Of a DNA stretch of 64,000 nucleotides, positions 24,378-33,575 are shown piece by piece. The stretch's first letter is position 1. The number at the start of each line of letters is the position of its first letter. The DNA lies in contig JASLOA010000028.1 of the NCBI GenBank assembly GCA_030745755.1, positions 1 through 64,000 on the forward strand, read 5' to 3'. The position numbers and the translations under genes are program-made. The DNA comes from Kiritimatiellia bacterium. Its GTDB lineage: Bacteria > Verrucomicrobiota > Kiritimatiellia > UBA8416 > JABMPJ01. Under the pieces are notes generated by a model. The model was not told where the DNA came from and ran no database searches. It worked only from the letters and a program-made list of their open reading frames with translations.

Positions 24378-25913
24378 TCAGTGCCTATACAGAAATTCCT
24401 TACTGTTTATCAGGGCCCATGCCAGGTCATGAAACGCTTCATGCCGCTTCAGGTCACCCGAGTCCGCATAGGCCAGTGCCGCCTTGCGCTCGGCCTCGGT
24501 GGGATGGCGCGAGAGAATCGTCAGATAGAGTTGGTTGATTACAGGTACCGGCTTCCATTTGGCCCTCTTGACCAGCGCTTTCAGTGCCCACCCACGTTGG
24601 ATCTTGTTCTGGATATGCGTTGAATTCAGCAGGTGGAGGCGCTGCGTATCGGTCGGCTCGTTGTTGCGCTCCGACTCCAGGCCCGTATCGCGGGGCGGGC
24701 GGCCGAACATGTCGAGGAACGGACTCGTGATGCTGCCGTCCCCCAGTGTGATGGCCCGGTGCTGGCGCGGGATAAAAGTAAACGGCTCCGGAATCTCGCT
24801 CTTGTACTCCTCTGTTCCGCCGGTGACCTGGTTGATGGCGTCAATCAGGACCTCCGCCTCGAGGCGGCGCACGAGGTAGTGCGAGAAGCCCGAGGGATCA
24901 CCCACGGCGCCCTCGGCAGGCACGCAAGAACGCTGGTAGGTCTCCGAGTTCAGGATCAGCCGGTAGATGTGGCGCAGGTCGTAGTTATGCGCTACGAGTT
25001 CCTTTTCGAGCCAGGCGAGGAGTTCAGGCTGGGAGGCAGGATTATCCGGTCTGATGTCGTCGGGCTCATGGATAAGTCCGCGCCCGATCAGCCAGGTCCA
25101 GATGCGGTTTACGATGTTGCGGGCGAAATAGGGGTTATCTGGGCCGATCAGCCAATCGGCAAACACCTCCCGCGGATCACGGTCCGCAGCCAGAGCCGCG
25201 ACCGTGCCGTCCGGGAAAACCGCCCCCGCAGGCGCCCCTTCCTTGAGGGCACGGGGCAGATCGAAGAAGACGACCTCCTCTTTCCACTCCGCTGTTCCTT
25301 TATAGCCCACGCGCGCAAAGAACGCGCCCATGCCGTTGAGGCGTTCCGCCGGCCAGCCGTCGGCGCGCTGCCCCATGAGCGTCAGTGCCACGGTCGTGGC
25401 GATGGCGGATGGCTTGCGCTCAGGCACTGCACGGTAGAAATTGACGGGCGGGTCGCGGAAATTGCTGCCCGAGGTCGTCAGCAAGGCATGGGCAAAGCGG
25501 TCGTAGGGCATGTTCTCGCGAATGGCATCGGTCAGCCAGCGCTGGTAGGCCTGCACCGCGTTGGGCCAGAGCTTGCTGGGAAACTCGGCTTTGACCCGGA
25601 GGATGTCGCACCATTTCATGGCCCAGTAGTCGGCAAACTCGTCGCGGGCAAAGAGCTTGTCAATCAGCTGGGCCCGTTTGCGGGGGTTTTCGCGCTCCAG
25701 GAAGGTGCGTACCTCCCCCAGGCGCGGGAGCGTTCCTATCATATCGAGGGTGACACGACGGACGAAGACGGCATCGCTGCAACGCTGCGCACAGGCCAGC
25801 CCATCCGCGTCCAGCTTCTGAAGTACGAGCCGATCAATCTCGTTGGCCGACGACACACCCCATCCGAGAACCAGAAGGCAGGTGCTGACAAGTAGAACAC
25901 GAAGCAGTTTCAT
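24378..25913 (-). CDS. DUF1549/DUF1553 protein, short form
   Basis: A 511-residue exported protein with an N-terminal signal peptide (about 1-23). The DUF1549 part (about 25-210) shows FVRRVTLDMIGTLPRLGEV and WAMKWCDILRVKAEFPSKLWP; the DUF1553 part (about 240-500) shows NPYFARNIVNRIWTWLIGRGL, SYL-type segments such as HYLVRRLEAEVLIDAINQVTG, and RHPTEAERKAAL. Usual members are 700-1000 residues and often carry a PSCyt1 cytochrome c domain; this one has no CxxCH and is short. These proteins pair with DUF1501 proteins in PVC bacteria and their function is not known experimentally. The next gene downstream is DUF1501, across the 24224-24358 repeat. No strong Shine-Dalgarno is visible before the ATG at 25913. 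Confidence 0.85.
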   Translation of the reverse strand: MKLLRVLLVSTCLLVLGWGVSSANEIDRLVLQKLDADGLACAQRCSDAVFVRRVTLDMIGTLPRLGEVRTFLERENPRKRAQLIDKLFARDEFADYWAMKWCDILRVKAEFPSKLWPNAVQAYQRWLTDAIRENMPYDRFAHALLTTSGSNFRDPPVNFYRAVPERKPSAIATTVALTLMGQRADGWPAERLNGMGAFFARVGYKGTAEWKEEVVFFDLPRALKEGAPAGAVFPDGTVAALAADRDPREVFADWLIGPDNPYFARNIVNRIWTWLIGRGLIHEPDDIRPDNPASQPELLAWLEKELVAHNYDLRHIYRLILNSETYQRSCVPAEGAVGDPSGFSHYLVRRLEAEVLIDAINQVTGGTEEYKSEIPEPFTFIPRQHRAITLGDGSITSPFLDMFGRPPRDTGLESERNNEPTDTQRLHLLNSTHIQNKIQRGWALKALVKRAKWKPVPVINQLYLTILSRHPTEAERKAALAYADSGDLKRHEAFHDLAWALINSKEFLYRH

Positions 25914-25986
25914 GAGACGGTCAATATACCTCAGCAGAAGACACAGTGTCCCCCTAAATATGTAAACGTTTGAGCAAGGTCAGTTA

Positions 25987-26143
25987 TTGCAAATAGTGTA
26001 GCCCAAGAGGAGATCCCTCGGCTCCGCTCGGGATGACACGGCTTGCCTTGCCGAGTTTCCTAAGGAATTGTCATGTCGAGCTTGTCGAGGCATCTCGCCG
26101 AAGGCGCTTTTTCGATTTGGGCAACACCCCCTTGCAAATAGTG
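25987..26143. repeat. Family A repeat flanked by a 13-bp direct repeat
   Basis: The family A palindrome at 26009-26099 lies between two exact copies of TTGCAAATAGTGT, at 25987-25999 and 26131-26143. The right copy overlaps the proposed -35 box of the EF-G-like gene. The arrangement looks like a duplication made when the repeat was inserted or copied. Confidence 0.6.
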
Positions 26144-26159
26144 TTGCTGCGTGCCATAA
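26131..26159 (+). promoter_or_regulatory. Probable sigma-70 promoter for the EF-G-like gene
   Basis: A -35 box TTGCAA (26131-26136) and a -10 box CATAAT (26154-26159) are separated by exactly 17 bases. The start codon lies 46 bases downstream of the -10 box, giving a leader of about 40 bases. No other strong candidate is seen in the gap. Confidence 0.55.
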
Positions 26160-26204
26160 TCCGCCCTTTTCGTCGTTTAACAATCAGAAACAGGGACAGG
26201 GATC

Positions 26205-28235
26205 ATGGATAACATTCCAGTGGCTGACGCGAGAACTTTTGCGGTAATGGGGCATACAGGGAGTGGCAAGACGACGCTCGTCGACGCACTGCTCTTCAAG
26301 CTCGGACTGAATGACCGGCTGGGTCAGGTCGACAACGGCTCCAGCATGGCGGACTACACCGAAGAGGAGAAGGGGCGCAATATCACGATCGTTGCCAAGC
26401 CCTTCGCCGCCGCCTACAAGGCCACTAACGGCAAGCAGCGCGCGCTGACCTTTGTGGACACGCCGGGCTACATGGACTTCTACGGACAGGTCATTTCTGC
26501 CTGCCGTGCCACGGGTACGGCCCTGATCGCGGTCGATGCCGTCTCCGGTGTCCAGGTGGGCACCCGCCAGGTCTGGAAGCACGCCAAGCGCGCCGGCCTG
26601 GCCCGCGGCTTCGTGGTAACCGGGCTCGATCGTGACAATGCCGACTTCGAGAAGGTCATCGGAGAGATCCAGTCCACGTTCGGCAACGGATGCGTGCCGG
26701 TGGCTCTCCCCACGGGCGATCGCTCGGCGGTTGTCGACATCCTGGCCGCCAAGGACGTCCCGGACGACATCGCGGCCGAAGTGGAGGAAGCCAAGGGCTC
26801 ACTGGTTGAGCTGGCTGCCGAAACGGATGACACGCTGATCGAGAAGTTCCTGGGCGGCGAAGATCTCTCCCCTGACGAAATCGCAGCAGGGCTGCATGTC
26901 GCCGTCGATTCCGGCGGTCTCTGCCCGATCTTCGTGGCGATGCCCCTCAAGGATATCGGTGTTACCGAGCTGCTGGATGGCATCTGTCGCCTCTTCCGTT
27001 CGCCGCTGGACCGCGAAGTGCTCGACAAGGAGGGCAACGCAGTCAGCACGACACCTGACGCACCTTTCACCGGTTTCGTCTGGCGCTCGGTCAACGATCC
27101 GTTCGTCGGCCAGCTCAACTTCGTGCGTGTGCTCGGCGGCACACTCAAGGGCGACTGCGAACTGCAGAACACCTCGCGCGGGCATAAGGAACGCGTCGGC
27201 AACCTGCTGCGCATCAACGGCAAGAAGCAGGACACCGTCTCCGAGGCTACGCCGGGTGATATCGTTGCTGTTCCCAAACTGAAGAACACGCACGTGGGCG
27301 ATACGCTGTGTGCGGTAGGCGGGACCACCGTGATGGATGACATCCGCTTCCCGAAACCGGTCATGTTCCAGGCCGTCGAGGCCCTGACCCAGGCTGATGA
27401 GGACAAGATCGGGCTGGCCCTCACGCGCGTCTGCGAAGAGGATCCCACATTGCATGTGGACCGCAATGCGCAAACCCACCAGGTCGTCCTGCAGGGCCTG
27501 GGCGATGTACACATTGACGTCGCTGTCGGCATGATGAAGAGCCGCAGCAATGTCTCGGTCACGCTCAGCACCCCCAAGGTTCCCTACATGGAGACCGTCA
27601 CAGGCAACGGCGAGGGCCACTACAAGCATAAGAAGCAGTCGGGTGGACGCGGTCAGTTTGGAGAGGTCTTCCTTCGCGTTGAGCCCCTTCCCGAAGGCGA
27701 CGAAGAGTGGTTCGTGGACGCCGTTGTGGGCGGTGCCATTCCAGGTAACTTCATGCCGGCCGTACAGAAGGGCCTCGTTGAGGGCCAGACAAGCGGTGCT
27801 GTGGCCGGCTATCCCGTGACCAACGTCAAGGTCACCGTCTACGACGGCAAGTACCATGATGTCGACTCCTCGGAAGTCGCCTTTAAGATCGCCGGCTCGC
27901 GCGCCCTGCGCGAAGCCATGGCCAACGCCAAGCCCGTACTGCGCGAGCCGATCATGACCGTTAAGATCACGATTCCGGACCACTCGCTGGGCGACATCAA
28001 TGGCGACCTGAACCACAAGCGCGGCCGCATCATGGGCATGGAAGCCGACGAGGGCATGCAGGTTCTGACCGCTGAGGTGCCGCAGGCCGAACTGTTCCGC
28101 TACGCCGCCGAGCTGCGCAGCATGACGGCCGGCCAGGGCTCGTTCGAAATGGACTTCAGCCGCTACGAGGTGGTTCCCGCCAATGTGGCCCAGAAGGTCG
28201 TCGCCGAGGCCGAAAAGGCCAAGAGCGAAGAGTAA
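26205..28235 (+). CDS. EF-G-like GTPase (EF-G2 type)
   Basis: A 676-residue translational GTPase with all five EF-G domains. G1 is GHTGSGKT at residues 16-23, switch I includes GRNITI, and G3 is DTPG near residue 86. G4, normally NKxD, reads TGLD near 138, which would alter guanine recognition. Domain IV appears complete (SGGRGQFGEVFLRVEPL, then DVDSSEVAFKIAGSRALREA) and domain V ends with QGSFEMDFSRYEVVP. Such second EF-G copies differ from the main fusA product, and their role in translocation or ribosome recycling varies; no other ribosomal gene is close by to mark this as the primary copy. The ATG at 26205 has CAGGGA 3-8 bases upstream. It has its own likely promoter and appears monocistronic. 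Confidence 0.85.
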   Translation: MDNIPVADARTFAVMGHTGSGKTTLVDALLFKLGLNDRLGQVDNGSSMADYTEEEKGRNITIVAKPFAAAYKATNGKQRALTFVDTPGYMDFYGQVISACRATGTALIAVDAVSGVQVGTRQVWKHAKRAGLARGFVVTGLDRDNADFEKVIGEIQSTFGNGCVPVALPTGDRSAVVDILAAKDVPDDIAAEVEEAKGSLVELAAETDDTLIEKFLGGEDLSPDEIAAGLHVAVDSGGLCPIFVAMPLKDIGVTELLDGICRLFRSPLDREVLDKEGNAVSTTPDAPFTGFVWRSVNDPFVGQLNFVRVLGGTLKGDCELQNTSRGHKERVGNLLRINGKKQDTVSEATPGDIVAVPKLKNTHVGDTLCAVGGTTVMDDIRFPKPVMFQAVEALTQADEDKIGLALTRVCEEDPTLHVDRNAQTHQVVLQGLGDVHIDVAVGMMKSRSNVSVTLSTPKVPYMETVTGNGEGHYKHKKQSGGRGQFGEVFLRVEPLPEGDEEWFVDAVVGGAIPGNFMPAVQKGLVEGQTSGAVAGYPVTNVKVTVYDGKYHDVDSSEVAFKIAGSRALREAMANAKPVLREPIMTVKITIPDHSLGDINGDLNHKRGRIMGMEADEGMQVLTAEVPQAELFRYAAELRSMTAGQGSFEMDFSRYEVVPANVAQKVVAEAEKAKSEE

Positions 28236-28322
28236 CCGGAGGTCGGAGGCCAGAGATCGGAAGTCGGAGACACGGCTTCGCCCTCTGGGCTGCGCCGCGG
28301 CAAGTCGGAGATCGGCTACGAC
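28236..28322. repeat. Short GGTCGGAG tandem repeat region
   Basis: The gap after the EF-G-like gene is made of imperfect GTCGGAG/ATCGGAAG units interrupted by a GCTTCGCCCTCTGGGCTGCG block that also resembles repeats at 39893 and 8345. Similar AG-rich units occur after rpoN near 46150. Confidence 0.5.
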
Positions 28323-29228
28323 GTGAAGGCTCTGCAATCGTGTAAACTCTGTCCAAGGCGTTGCAGCACAGATAGGCTTTCCGGCGCGCTGGGGTTCTGC
28401 CGTGCCGGGGCAGACGCGGAGGTTTTCCGCTACGGCCCCCATTATGGTGAGGAACCGCCCCTCTCCGGCACGGGCGGATCGGGCACCATTTTCTTCAGCC
28501 GCTGCACGCTGAGCTGTCTGTATTGTCAGAACTACCCCTGGAGTCAGCAGGGGGACGGCACCACCTATTCGGCCGATGGGCTTGCCGGCATCTTGCGCGA
28601 GCTGCATGCGGCTGGCTGTCATAACTGGAACCTGGTCAGTCCCACGCCCTGGATCCCGCATGTGCAGCAGGCGCTCGCCGGCATGCGTGAAGAGGCCATC
28701 GAGCTGCCGGTGGTGTACAACACGAGCGGATTCGAGCGCCGGGAGACGCTGGTCGACCTGGAGCACACGGTTGACATCTACCTGACCGACCTGCGTTACG
28801 CCTGCGAGGTATCGGCGCATGAGGGCTCCGGGCGTGCCGACTATGCCCCCATCGCTCGTGAAGCCATTCTGGAGATGTGGCGACAGAAGGGGCCGCTGCA
28901 GTTGGGTGCCGACGGCATGGCCACCCAGGGCACGATCTGTCGGCTGCTGATCCTGCCCAACCGTGCGGACGAAACCATCGCCAACCTGCATTGGTTGGCT
29001 GATAACATCGGCCCCGGCATCGCCATCAGCGTGATGGCGCAATACACGCCCGCCTTCCGGGCCCCCGCGATGGACGGCTGGAACCGGCGCCTCGCGCGCG
29101 CCGAGTATGAGCGCGTGGCCGGCGTCGTGGCCGATCTTGGGTTCGATATCGGATGGATGCAAGAGTATGAGGGTGACGCGCCAGACGAATTAATCGGATT
29201 TACGATGGAGGCGGGATCGAGTATATAG
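28323..29228 (+). CDS. PflX-like radical SAM protein
   Basis: A 301-residue radical SAM enzyme of the COG1313 (PflX) group. Residues 5-30 carry a four-cysteine cluster (CKLCPRRC ... GFC) that distinguishes the group from classical activases, and the radical SAM motif CTLSCLYC (about 62-69) binds the 4Fe-4S cluster and S-adenosylmethionine. The proteins resemble pyruvate-formate-lyase activases, but the substrate is not known. The start codon is GTG at 28323; an AG-rich tract (GTCGGAG, CGGAGATCGG) precedes it but is part of a short tandem repeat, so the ribosome site is uncertain. It lies between the EF-G-like gene and yebC on the same strand. Confidence 0.85.
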   Translation: MKALQSCKLCPRRCSTDRLSGALGFCRAGADAEVFRYGPHYGEEPPLSGTGGSGTIFFSRCTLSCLYCQNYPWSQQGDGTTYSADGLAGILRELHAAGCHNWNLVSPTPWIPHVQQALAGMREEAIELPVVYNTSGFERRETLVDLEHTVDIYLTDLRYACEVSAHEGSGRADYAPIAREAILEMWRQKGPLQLGADGMATQGTICRLLILPNRADETIANLHWLADNIGPGIAISVMAQYTPAFRAPAMDGWNRRLARAEYERVAGVVADLGFDIGWMQEYEGDAPDELIGFTMEAGSSI

Positions 29229-29272
29229 GGGGTTCGGATTTTGGGATGTGAGTGGCAAAGAAGGGGTAGATG

Positions 29273-30028
29273 ATGAGTGGTCATAGTAAATGGGCAACGA
29301 TTAAGCACAAGAAGGGCGCCGCTGACGCCAAGCGCGGCAAGGTATTCAGCAAGATTGCCAAAGAACTGATGGTAGTGGCGCGCCAGGGCGGCAGCGATCC
29401 CGGCATGAACCCGACGTTACGCACGCTGATTCAGAAAGCCAAGAGCGTTAACATGCCGGCCGACAACGTCGATCGCGCCATCAAGAAGGGCGCCGGGGAG
29501 CTGGAAGGCGCCGTGTTCGAAGAGGTCGTTTACGAAGGGTATGCCGGAGGCGGTGTGGGGCTGATCGTGCAGGGCCTGACCGACAACAAGAACCGCGCTG
29601 CGGCCGAAATTCGTCATACCTTCACCAAGCACGGCTCCAGCTTCGCGCAGCAGGGCTCGGTTTCGCGCGCGTTCCATCGCAGAGGGCAGATTTTCATCGA
29701 TGCCGAAGGCGTGGACGAGGATGAGCTGATGGGTGTTGTTCTCGAGGCCGGAGCTGAAGACATGACGCGCGACGGCGAGCAGTTCGAGGTCGTGACCGAC
29801 CCGAACACCTTTGCCGATGTCACGGAGGCGCTTGAAGCGGCCGGCATTGCGACCCTGAGCGCCGATGTGTCACTCGTGAGCGATACACTCGTGCCGGTGA
29901 CCGACAAGGCAACCGCCGCATCGATCATGCGTTTCATTGAGGCCCTGGAGGACAATGACGACGTCCAGAACGTCTACACGAACATGGACGTCGATGATGC
30001 GATCATGCAGGAACTGAATGACGAGTAG
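29273..30028 (+). CDS. yebC: YebC/PmpR family transcriptional regulator
   Basis: A 251-residue member of the YebC/PmpR/TACO1 family. The N-terminus is diagnostic (MSGHSKWATIKHKKGAADAKRGK), followed by MPADNVDRAIKKGAGE and YEGYAGGGVGLIV. Family members bind DNA or act on ribosomes during translation of certain motifs. The start at 29273 (second of two adjacent ATGs) has GGGG 6 bases upstream. It overlaps ruvC by 11 bases, the classic yebC-ruvC arrangement, so the two are surely cotranscribed. Length and sequence are normal. Confidence 0.93.
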   Translation: MSGHSKWATIKHKKGAADAKRGKVFSKIAKELMVVARQGGSDPGMNPTLRTLIQKAKSVNMPADNVDRAIKKGAGELEGAVFEEVVYEGYAGGGVGLIVQGLTDNKNRAAAEIRHTFTKHGSSFAQQGSVSRAFHRRGQIFIDAEGVDEDELMGVVLEAGAEDMTRDGEQFEVVTDPNTFADVTEALEAAGIATLSADVSLVSDTLVPVTDKATAASIMRFIEALEDNDDVQNVYTNMDVDDAIMQELNDE

Positions 30029-30530
30029 TACCCGTATCCTCGGGATCGACACCGCGTTGCGGGCAAGCGGTGTCGGTGTTGTGGAGGCCAGCGGCAGCAC
30101 ACTCAAGCTCGTCGCCTACGACGTCATACGCTCCAAGCCGAAAGTACCCATTTCGCAGTGCCTGCTGCACCTCGACGAAGGTCTACAGGACATCATTCGC
30201 GAGACGCAACCCGATGCCGTGGCCATTGAGGGCGCCTTCTACTTCAAGAACGCGCGCACGGCAATGGTACTCGGCCAGGCGCGCGGCACGGCCATCACCG
30301 CCTGCACGCGCGCCGGTCTCAAGCTGTATGAGTATGCCCCCCGCCGGGTCAAACAGGCGATCGTGGGCTTTGGTGGCGCCCAGAAACAGCAGGTCCAGAA
30401 GATGGTCGTGACGCTGCTTGGTCTCGACGAAACGCCGCCCGAAGACGCCAGCGATGCGCTTGCACTGGCCATTTGTCACATCCACAGCTCAGGTAAGCAT
30501 GCTGCTTTGCAGTCGACTGAAGCACTCTGA
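30018..30530 (+). CDS. ruvC: Holliday junction endonuclease RuvC
   Basis: A 170-residue RuvC, of normal length. Catalytic carboxylates are placed as expected: D in LGIDTALRASG (about residue 11), E in AIEGAFYFKNAR (about 70), and D residues in EDASDALALAICH (about 143). It resolves Holliday junctions by paired cuts with RuvAB. ruvA and ruvB are not next to it. The ATG lies inside the yebC end, implying translational coupling. The C-terminal 12 residues are probably disordered. Confidence 0.93.
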   Translation: MTSSTRILGIDTALRASGVGVVEASGSTLKLVAYDVIRSKPKVPISQCLLHLDEGLQDIIRETQPDAVAIEGAFYFKNARTAMVLGQARGTAITACTRAGLKLYEYAPRRVKQAIVGFGGAQKQQVQKMVVTLLGLDETPPEDASDALALAICHIHSSGKHAALQSTEAL

Positions 30531-30571
30531 AATACCCAATGCCGAGAACATCATAACCACCCCTGACTCGC

Positions 30572-30698
30572 TGTCATTCCGAGCGTAGCGAGGCGACGAC
30601 CAACGGGAGGACTGCCAGATGCGCAGCAGCTGGAGCGAAGCGGCAATCTCGTATCCATGGTCAGGACAGAGATCCCTCGACTTCGCTCGGGATGACAG
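30572..30698. repeat. Family A inverted repeat (long spacer)
   Basis: The arms CTGTCATTCCGAGCG and GATCCCTCGACTTCGCTCGG enclose a longer than usual middle. It occupies most of the 219-base gap between ruvC and the peptidase gene. Confidence 0.75.
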
Positions 30699-30749
30699 TT
30701 GATCGTACAGGCCGATTAGAAAGACAGAATCCCAAGCCGGGAGCAACAC

Positions 30750-31895
30750 ATGTCACGATGTTTCTTCTCCGCAAATGACTATCAGCAGCGCCGTCGTGGC
30801 GTCTTGCGCCGCGTGCAGGCCGATCACAAGGTCAGCGCGCTCCTGGTGACAGACCGCACTGATGTTCGTTACCTCAGCGGTGCTGTCGAAGGTGTATCGG
30901 CGCTTCTGTTTGCGCGCGACTGGGCAGTGGTTTACACCAACAAGATGTTCATCGACTGGGTTCGGGGCCAGACTCCGGGCGCTGACGCTGTAATCCCACA
31001 CGGCCCCCTCTTCGAGCAGATCCAGCGCGACCTGAACCGCAGGAAACACCGGAGCGGCATCGGATTCCAGGGCAACCACATGACTGTGACCCGGCACGCG
31101 ACGCTGCTCAAAGCCATGCCACGGCGGCGCCTCGTTGACGTGGGTGCTGCGGTGGTGGACTACCGTGCGGTCAAAGACGAACAGGAGATCCGCCTGACGC
31201 GCAAGTGTGTCCGTATGGCGGAGAAGGCTTTCCTTTCACTGATCACGGAGGGGATCCACGCCTTTCTCGGACACAGCGAGAAACGCCTGGCGGCGGAATT
31301 GGAGTACCGCATGCGCCAGCTCGGTGCTGACCGGCAGGCCTTCCCTGACAACGGCATCATCGTGGCCGGTGGCGCCAACAGCGCAAGTTGTCACCACGAA
31401 CCCACCGATCGCAAAGTGCGGCGCGGCGAACCGTTGCTGTTTGACTGGGGTGCCGAGCTGAACGGGTACCGCAGTGACATCACGCGCGTGATCTTCCTCG
31501 GCGCCCCGCGACCCAAGTTGGCCGAGATCTACGACCTGGTCCTCCGCGCCAACCGAGCCGGTGTCGCTGCTCTCGCCCCGGGTGTCGCCACTCACACCGT
31601 TGCACGCCGCGCATGGGATGTCATTCGCGACGGCGGCTATGCCGACACCATCCGGCACGGGCTCGGGCACGGGCTGGGCCTCAACATCCATGAAGCGCCG
31701 CGCATCGGTAATGGCAACAGCGCCCAGACGCCCTCTGTCCGCTTGCGCACCAACATGCTGGTTACAGTCGAGCCTGGCATCTACCTCAAGGGCCTGGGCG
31801 GCATCCGCATCGAAGATGACGTGCGCATCACCCCCCGCGGCCACGAATGCCTCACGCGGTTCCCACGCCGGATCGAAGACGTAATTCTGGGATAG
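30750..31895 (+). CDS. M24B aminopeptidase (Xaa-Pro type)
   Basis: A 381-residue metallopeptidase of the M24B family. The N-terminal creatinase-like domain covers about 1-140 (ALLVTDRTDVRYLSG); the C-terminal pita-bread domain has metal ligands D in LLFDWGAEL, D in GYRSDITR, H in HGLGHGLGLNIHEAP, E in TVEPGIYL and E in GIRIEDDV. These are the five ligands of the two-metal site. Xaa-Pro peptidases remove N-terminal residues before proline; other M24B members cleave different dipeptides, so the specificity is inferred. The ATG at 30750 has GGGAG 6-7 bases upstream. It follows a repeat-filled gap after ruvC and probably has its own promoter. Confidence 0.88.
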   Translation: MSRCFFSANDYQQRRRGVLRRVQADHKVSALLVTDRTDVRYLSGAVEGVSALLFARDWAVVYTNKMFIDWVRGQTPGADAVIPHGPLFEQIQRDLNRRKHRSGIGFQGNHMTVTRHATLLKAMPRRRLVDVGAAVVDYRAVKDEQEIRLTRKCVRMAEKAFLSLITEGIHAFLGHSEKRLAAELEYRMRQLGADRQAFPDNGIIVAGGANSASCHHEPTDRKVRRGEPLLFDWGAELNGYRSDITRVIFLGAPRPKLAEIYDLVLRANRAGVAALAPGVATHTVARRAWDVIRDGGYADTIRHGLGHGLGLNIHEAPRIGNGNSAQTPSVRLRTNMLVTVEPGIYLKGLGGIRIEDDVRITPRGHECLTRFPRRIEDVILG

Positions 31896-31901
31896 AGCTG
31901 C

Positions 31902-31927
31902 GGCCCGCGCGGAGCGCGGGCCCTACC
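31902..31927. repeat. Family B half-palindrome
   Basis: A GCGGCCCGCGC/GCGCGGGCC hairpin followed by CTACCT, just after the peptidase stop codon. It may act as a terminator, although it belongs to the repeat family found elsewhere. Confidence 0.5.
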
Positions 31928-32084
31928 TGGCCGTTTGGCAGAGCTGCACCATGCGGGCCGTTCTCAACGCAACAATCCTGTTGTTTACACTTGTCAACCC
32001 CCTCCCAAAAGGGTAAGCGTTTACGGGCAACAGCCGAGGCCGGGCCGCGTTGGCGCGGACGGCTTTTCGGACGGAGGTTGCCCT

Positions 32085-33575
32085 ATGAGCCGGAACAAAC
32101 ATCTTGATGCGTTCATCGCCCAGTTTCCTTTCGAGGGTCTGACATTCGATGACGTATCGCTCGTCACGCGCTATGCCGATTTTCTGCCGGATGACGCGTC
32201 GATCCAAACGCGTCTGACCTCGCGTATCCAAGCCAATATTCCTTTCATCAGTGCGGCCATGGATACGGTTACCGAGGCCAACATGGCTATCGCCATGGCC
32301 ATGCTCGGCGGTATCGGGGTTATCCATAAGAACCTGCCGGCCAGTATCCAGGCCGAGCAGGTCGACATGGTTAAACGCCATCTGCATGGGCTGATCATTG
32401 ATCCGGTTGTGTTCCGGGCATCGGATACGCTCGACAGGGTGAATGCGACACGGCGCGAACACGGCCACAGTTTCAGCGGATTTCCCATCCTGAACGAAGA
32501 CGACACGCTGGCCGGCATCCTGACATCAAAAGACACGAAGTTTGCCCGCGACGCCAATGCCCGCATCGATTCGGTCATGACATCCGACGTGATTTCGGCG
32601 GCTCCCGGCACGACCCTCCAGGAAGCCTATGACATCATGACGAAACACAAGCTCGGAAAGCTGCCTCTGCTGGACAAGGGTAAGCTGGTCGGGCTGTACG
32701 CCTTCTCTGATGTGAAGAACCTGGTTGAAGACGTTCAGCCGATGTACAACCGCGATAATGAGTATCGTCTGCGGGTGGCTGCGGCCGTGAGCGGCGGTAA
32801 TCATGAGCGGGCCGAGATGCTGGCGGATGCACACGTTGACATCATTGTCGTGGACAGTGCCCACGGTCACTCGGTGGGCATCGTCGAGATGGTGCGCTGG
32901 CTGACGAAGACCTTTCCCCATATCGATGTGATTGCCGGTAACGTGGGGACGGCGGACGCTGCCCTGGCACTACGTGATGCCGGCGCTCACGCGGTCAAGG
33001 TTGGCATCGGCCCCGGTTCGATCTGCACCACGCGCGTGGTGTGCGGTGTGGGCGTGCCCCAGGTTACGGCCGTTCACAACTGTGCCTCCGCCCTGGAGGG
33101 CAGCATTCCCGTGATTGCTGACGGCGGCATCCGCCACTCCGGCGACGTGCCCAAAGCCATCGTGGCCGGTGCGGACACGGTCATGCTCGGCTCGATCCTG
33201 GCCGGTACGCAGGAGAGTCCGGGTGAGAAGATCATCCACCAGGGACGCCAGTACGTGGTCTATCGCGGTATGGGAAGCCTGGCCGCCATGCGTGAGTCGG
33301 AAGGCAGTCGCGAACGTTATAGCCAGGCGGCGACGGACCGGGATGACCTGGTACCGCAGGGCATTGAAGGCATCGTTCCCTACGCCGGACTCGTGGAGAA
33401 GGTTATGACCCAGTTCTGCGGCGGGGTCCGCTCCTCCATGGGATACTGCGGCTGCAAGTCCATAGAAGATCTGCAAGCCAACGGCGAGTTCGTTCGCGTC
33501 AGCATGGCGGGACTCAGCGAGTCACACCCGCATGATGTGAAGATCATGAAGGAAGCGCCCAACTACCGTAGCTAG
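32085..33575 (+). CDS. guaB: IMP dehydrogenase
   Basis: A 496-residue IMP dehydrogenase, which catalyses the first step toward GMP. The TIM barrel is interrupted by two CBS domains (about 105-225). The catalytic loop GPGSICTTR has Cys near residue 312, and NAD/IMP-binding segments [25 protein letters not shown] and [19 protein letters not shown] are present. The mobile-flap region includes [22 protein letters not shown]. The start at 32085 follows GGAGGT with 7 bases between; a longer frame upstream has no such site. Its stop shares a CTAG with the stop of mlaD on the other strand (convergent genes overlapping by 4 bases). Confidence 0.95.
   Translation: MSRNKHLDAFIAQFPFEGLTFDDVSLVTRYADFLPDDASIQTRLTSRIQANIPFISAAMDTVTEANMAIAMAMLGGIGVIHKNLPASIQAEQVDMVKRHLHGLIIDPVVFRASDTLDRVNATRREHGHSFSGFPILNEDDTLAGILTSKDTKFARDANARIDSVMTSDVISAAPGTTLQEAYDIMTKHKLGKLPLLDKGKLVGLYAFSDVKNLVEDVQPMYNRDNEYRLRVAAAVSGGNHERAEMLADAHVDIIVVDSAHGHSVGIVEMVRWLTKTFPHIDVIAGNVGTADAALALRDAGAHAVKVGIGPGSICTTRVVCGVGVPQVTAVHNCASALEGSIPVIADGGIRHSGDVPKAIVAGADTVMLGSILAGTQESPGEKIIHQGRQYVVYRGMGSLAAMRESEGSRERYSQAATDRDDLVPQGIEGIVPYAGLVEKVMTQFCGGVRSSMGYCGCKSIEDLQANGEFVRVSMAGLSESHPHDVKIMKEAPNYRS

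Noticed and set aside
26799-29162. A 787-codon minus-strand open frame across the EF-G-like and radical SAM genes
   Set aside because: It crosses two clear plus-strand genes and their gap, and its translation shows no recognisable family; it is a shadow.
31935-32084. 50-codon extension of guaB
   Set aside because: No ribosome site and no IMP dehydrogenase residues; GGAGGT precedes the ATG at 32085.
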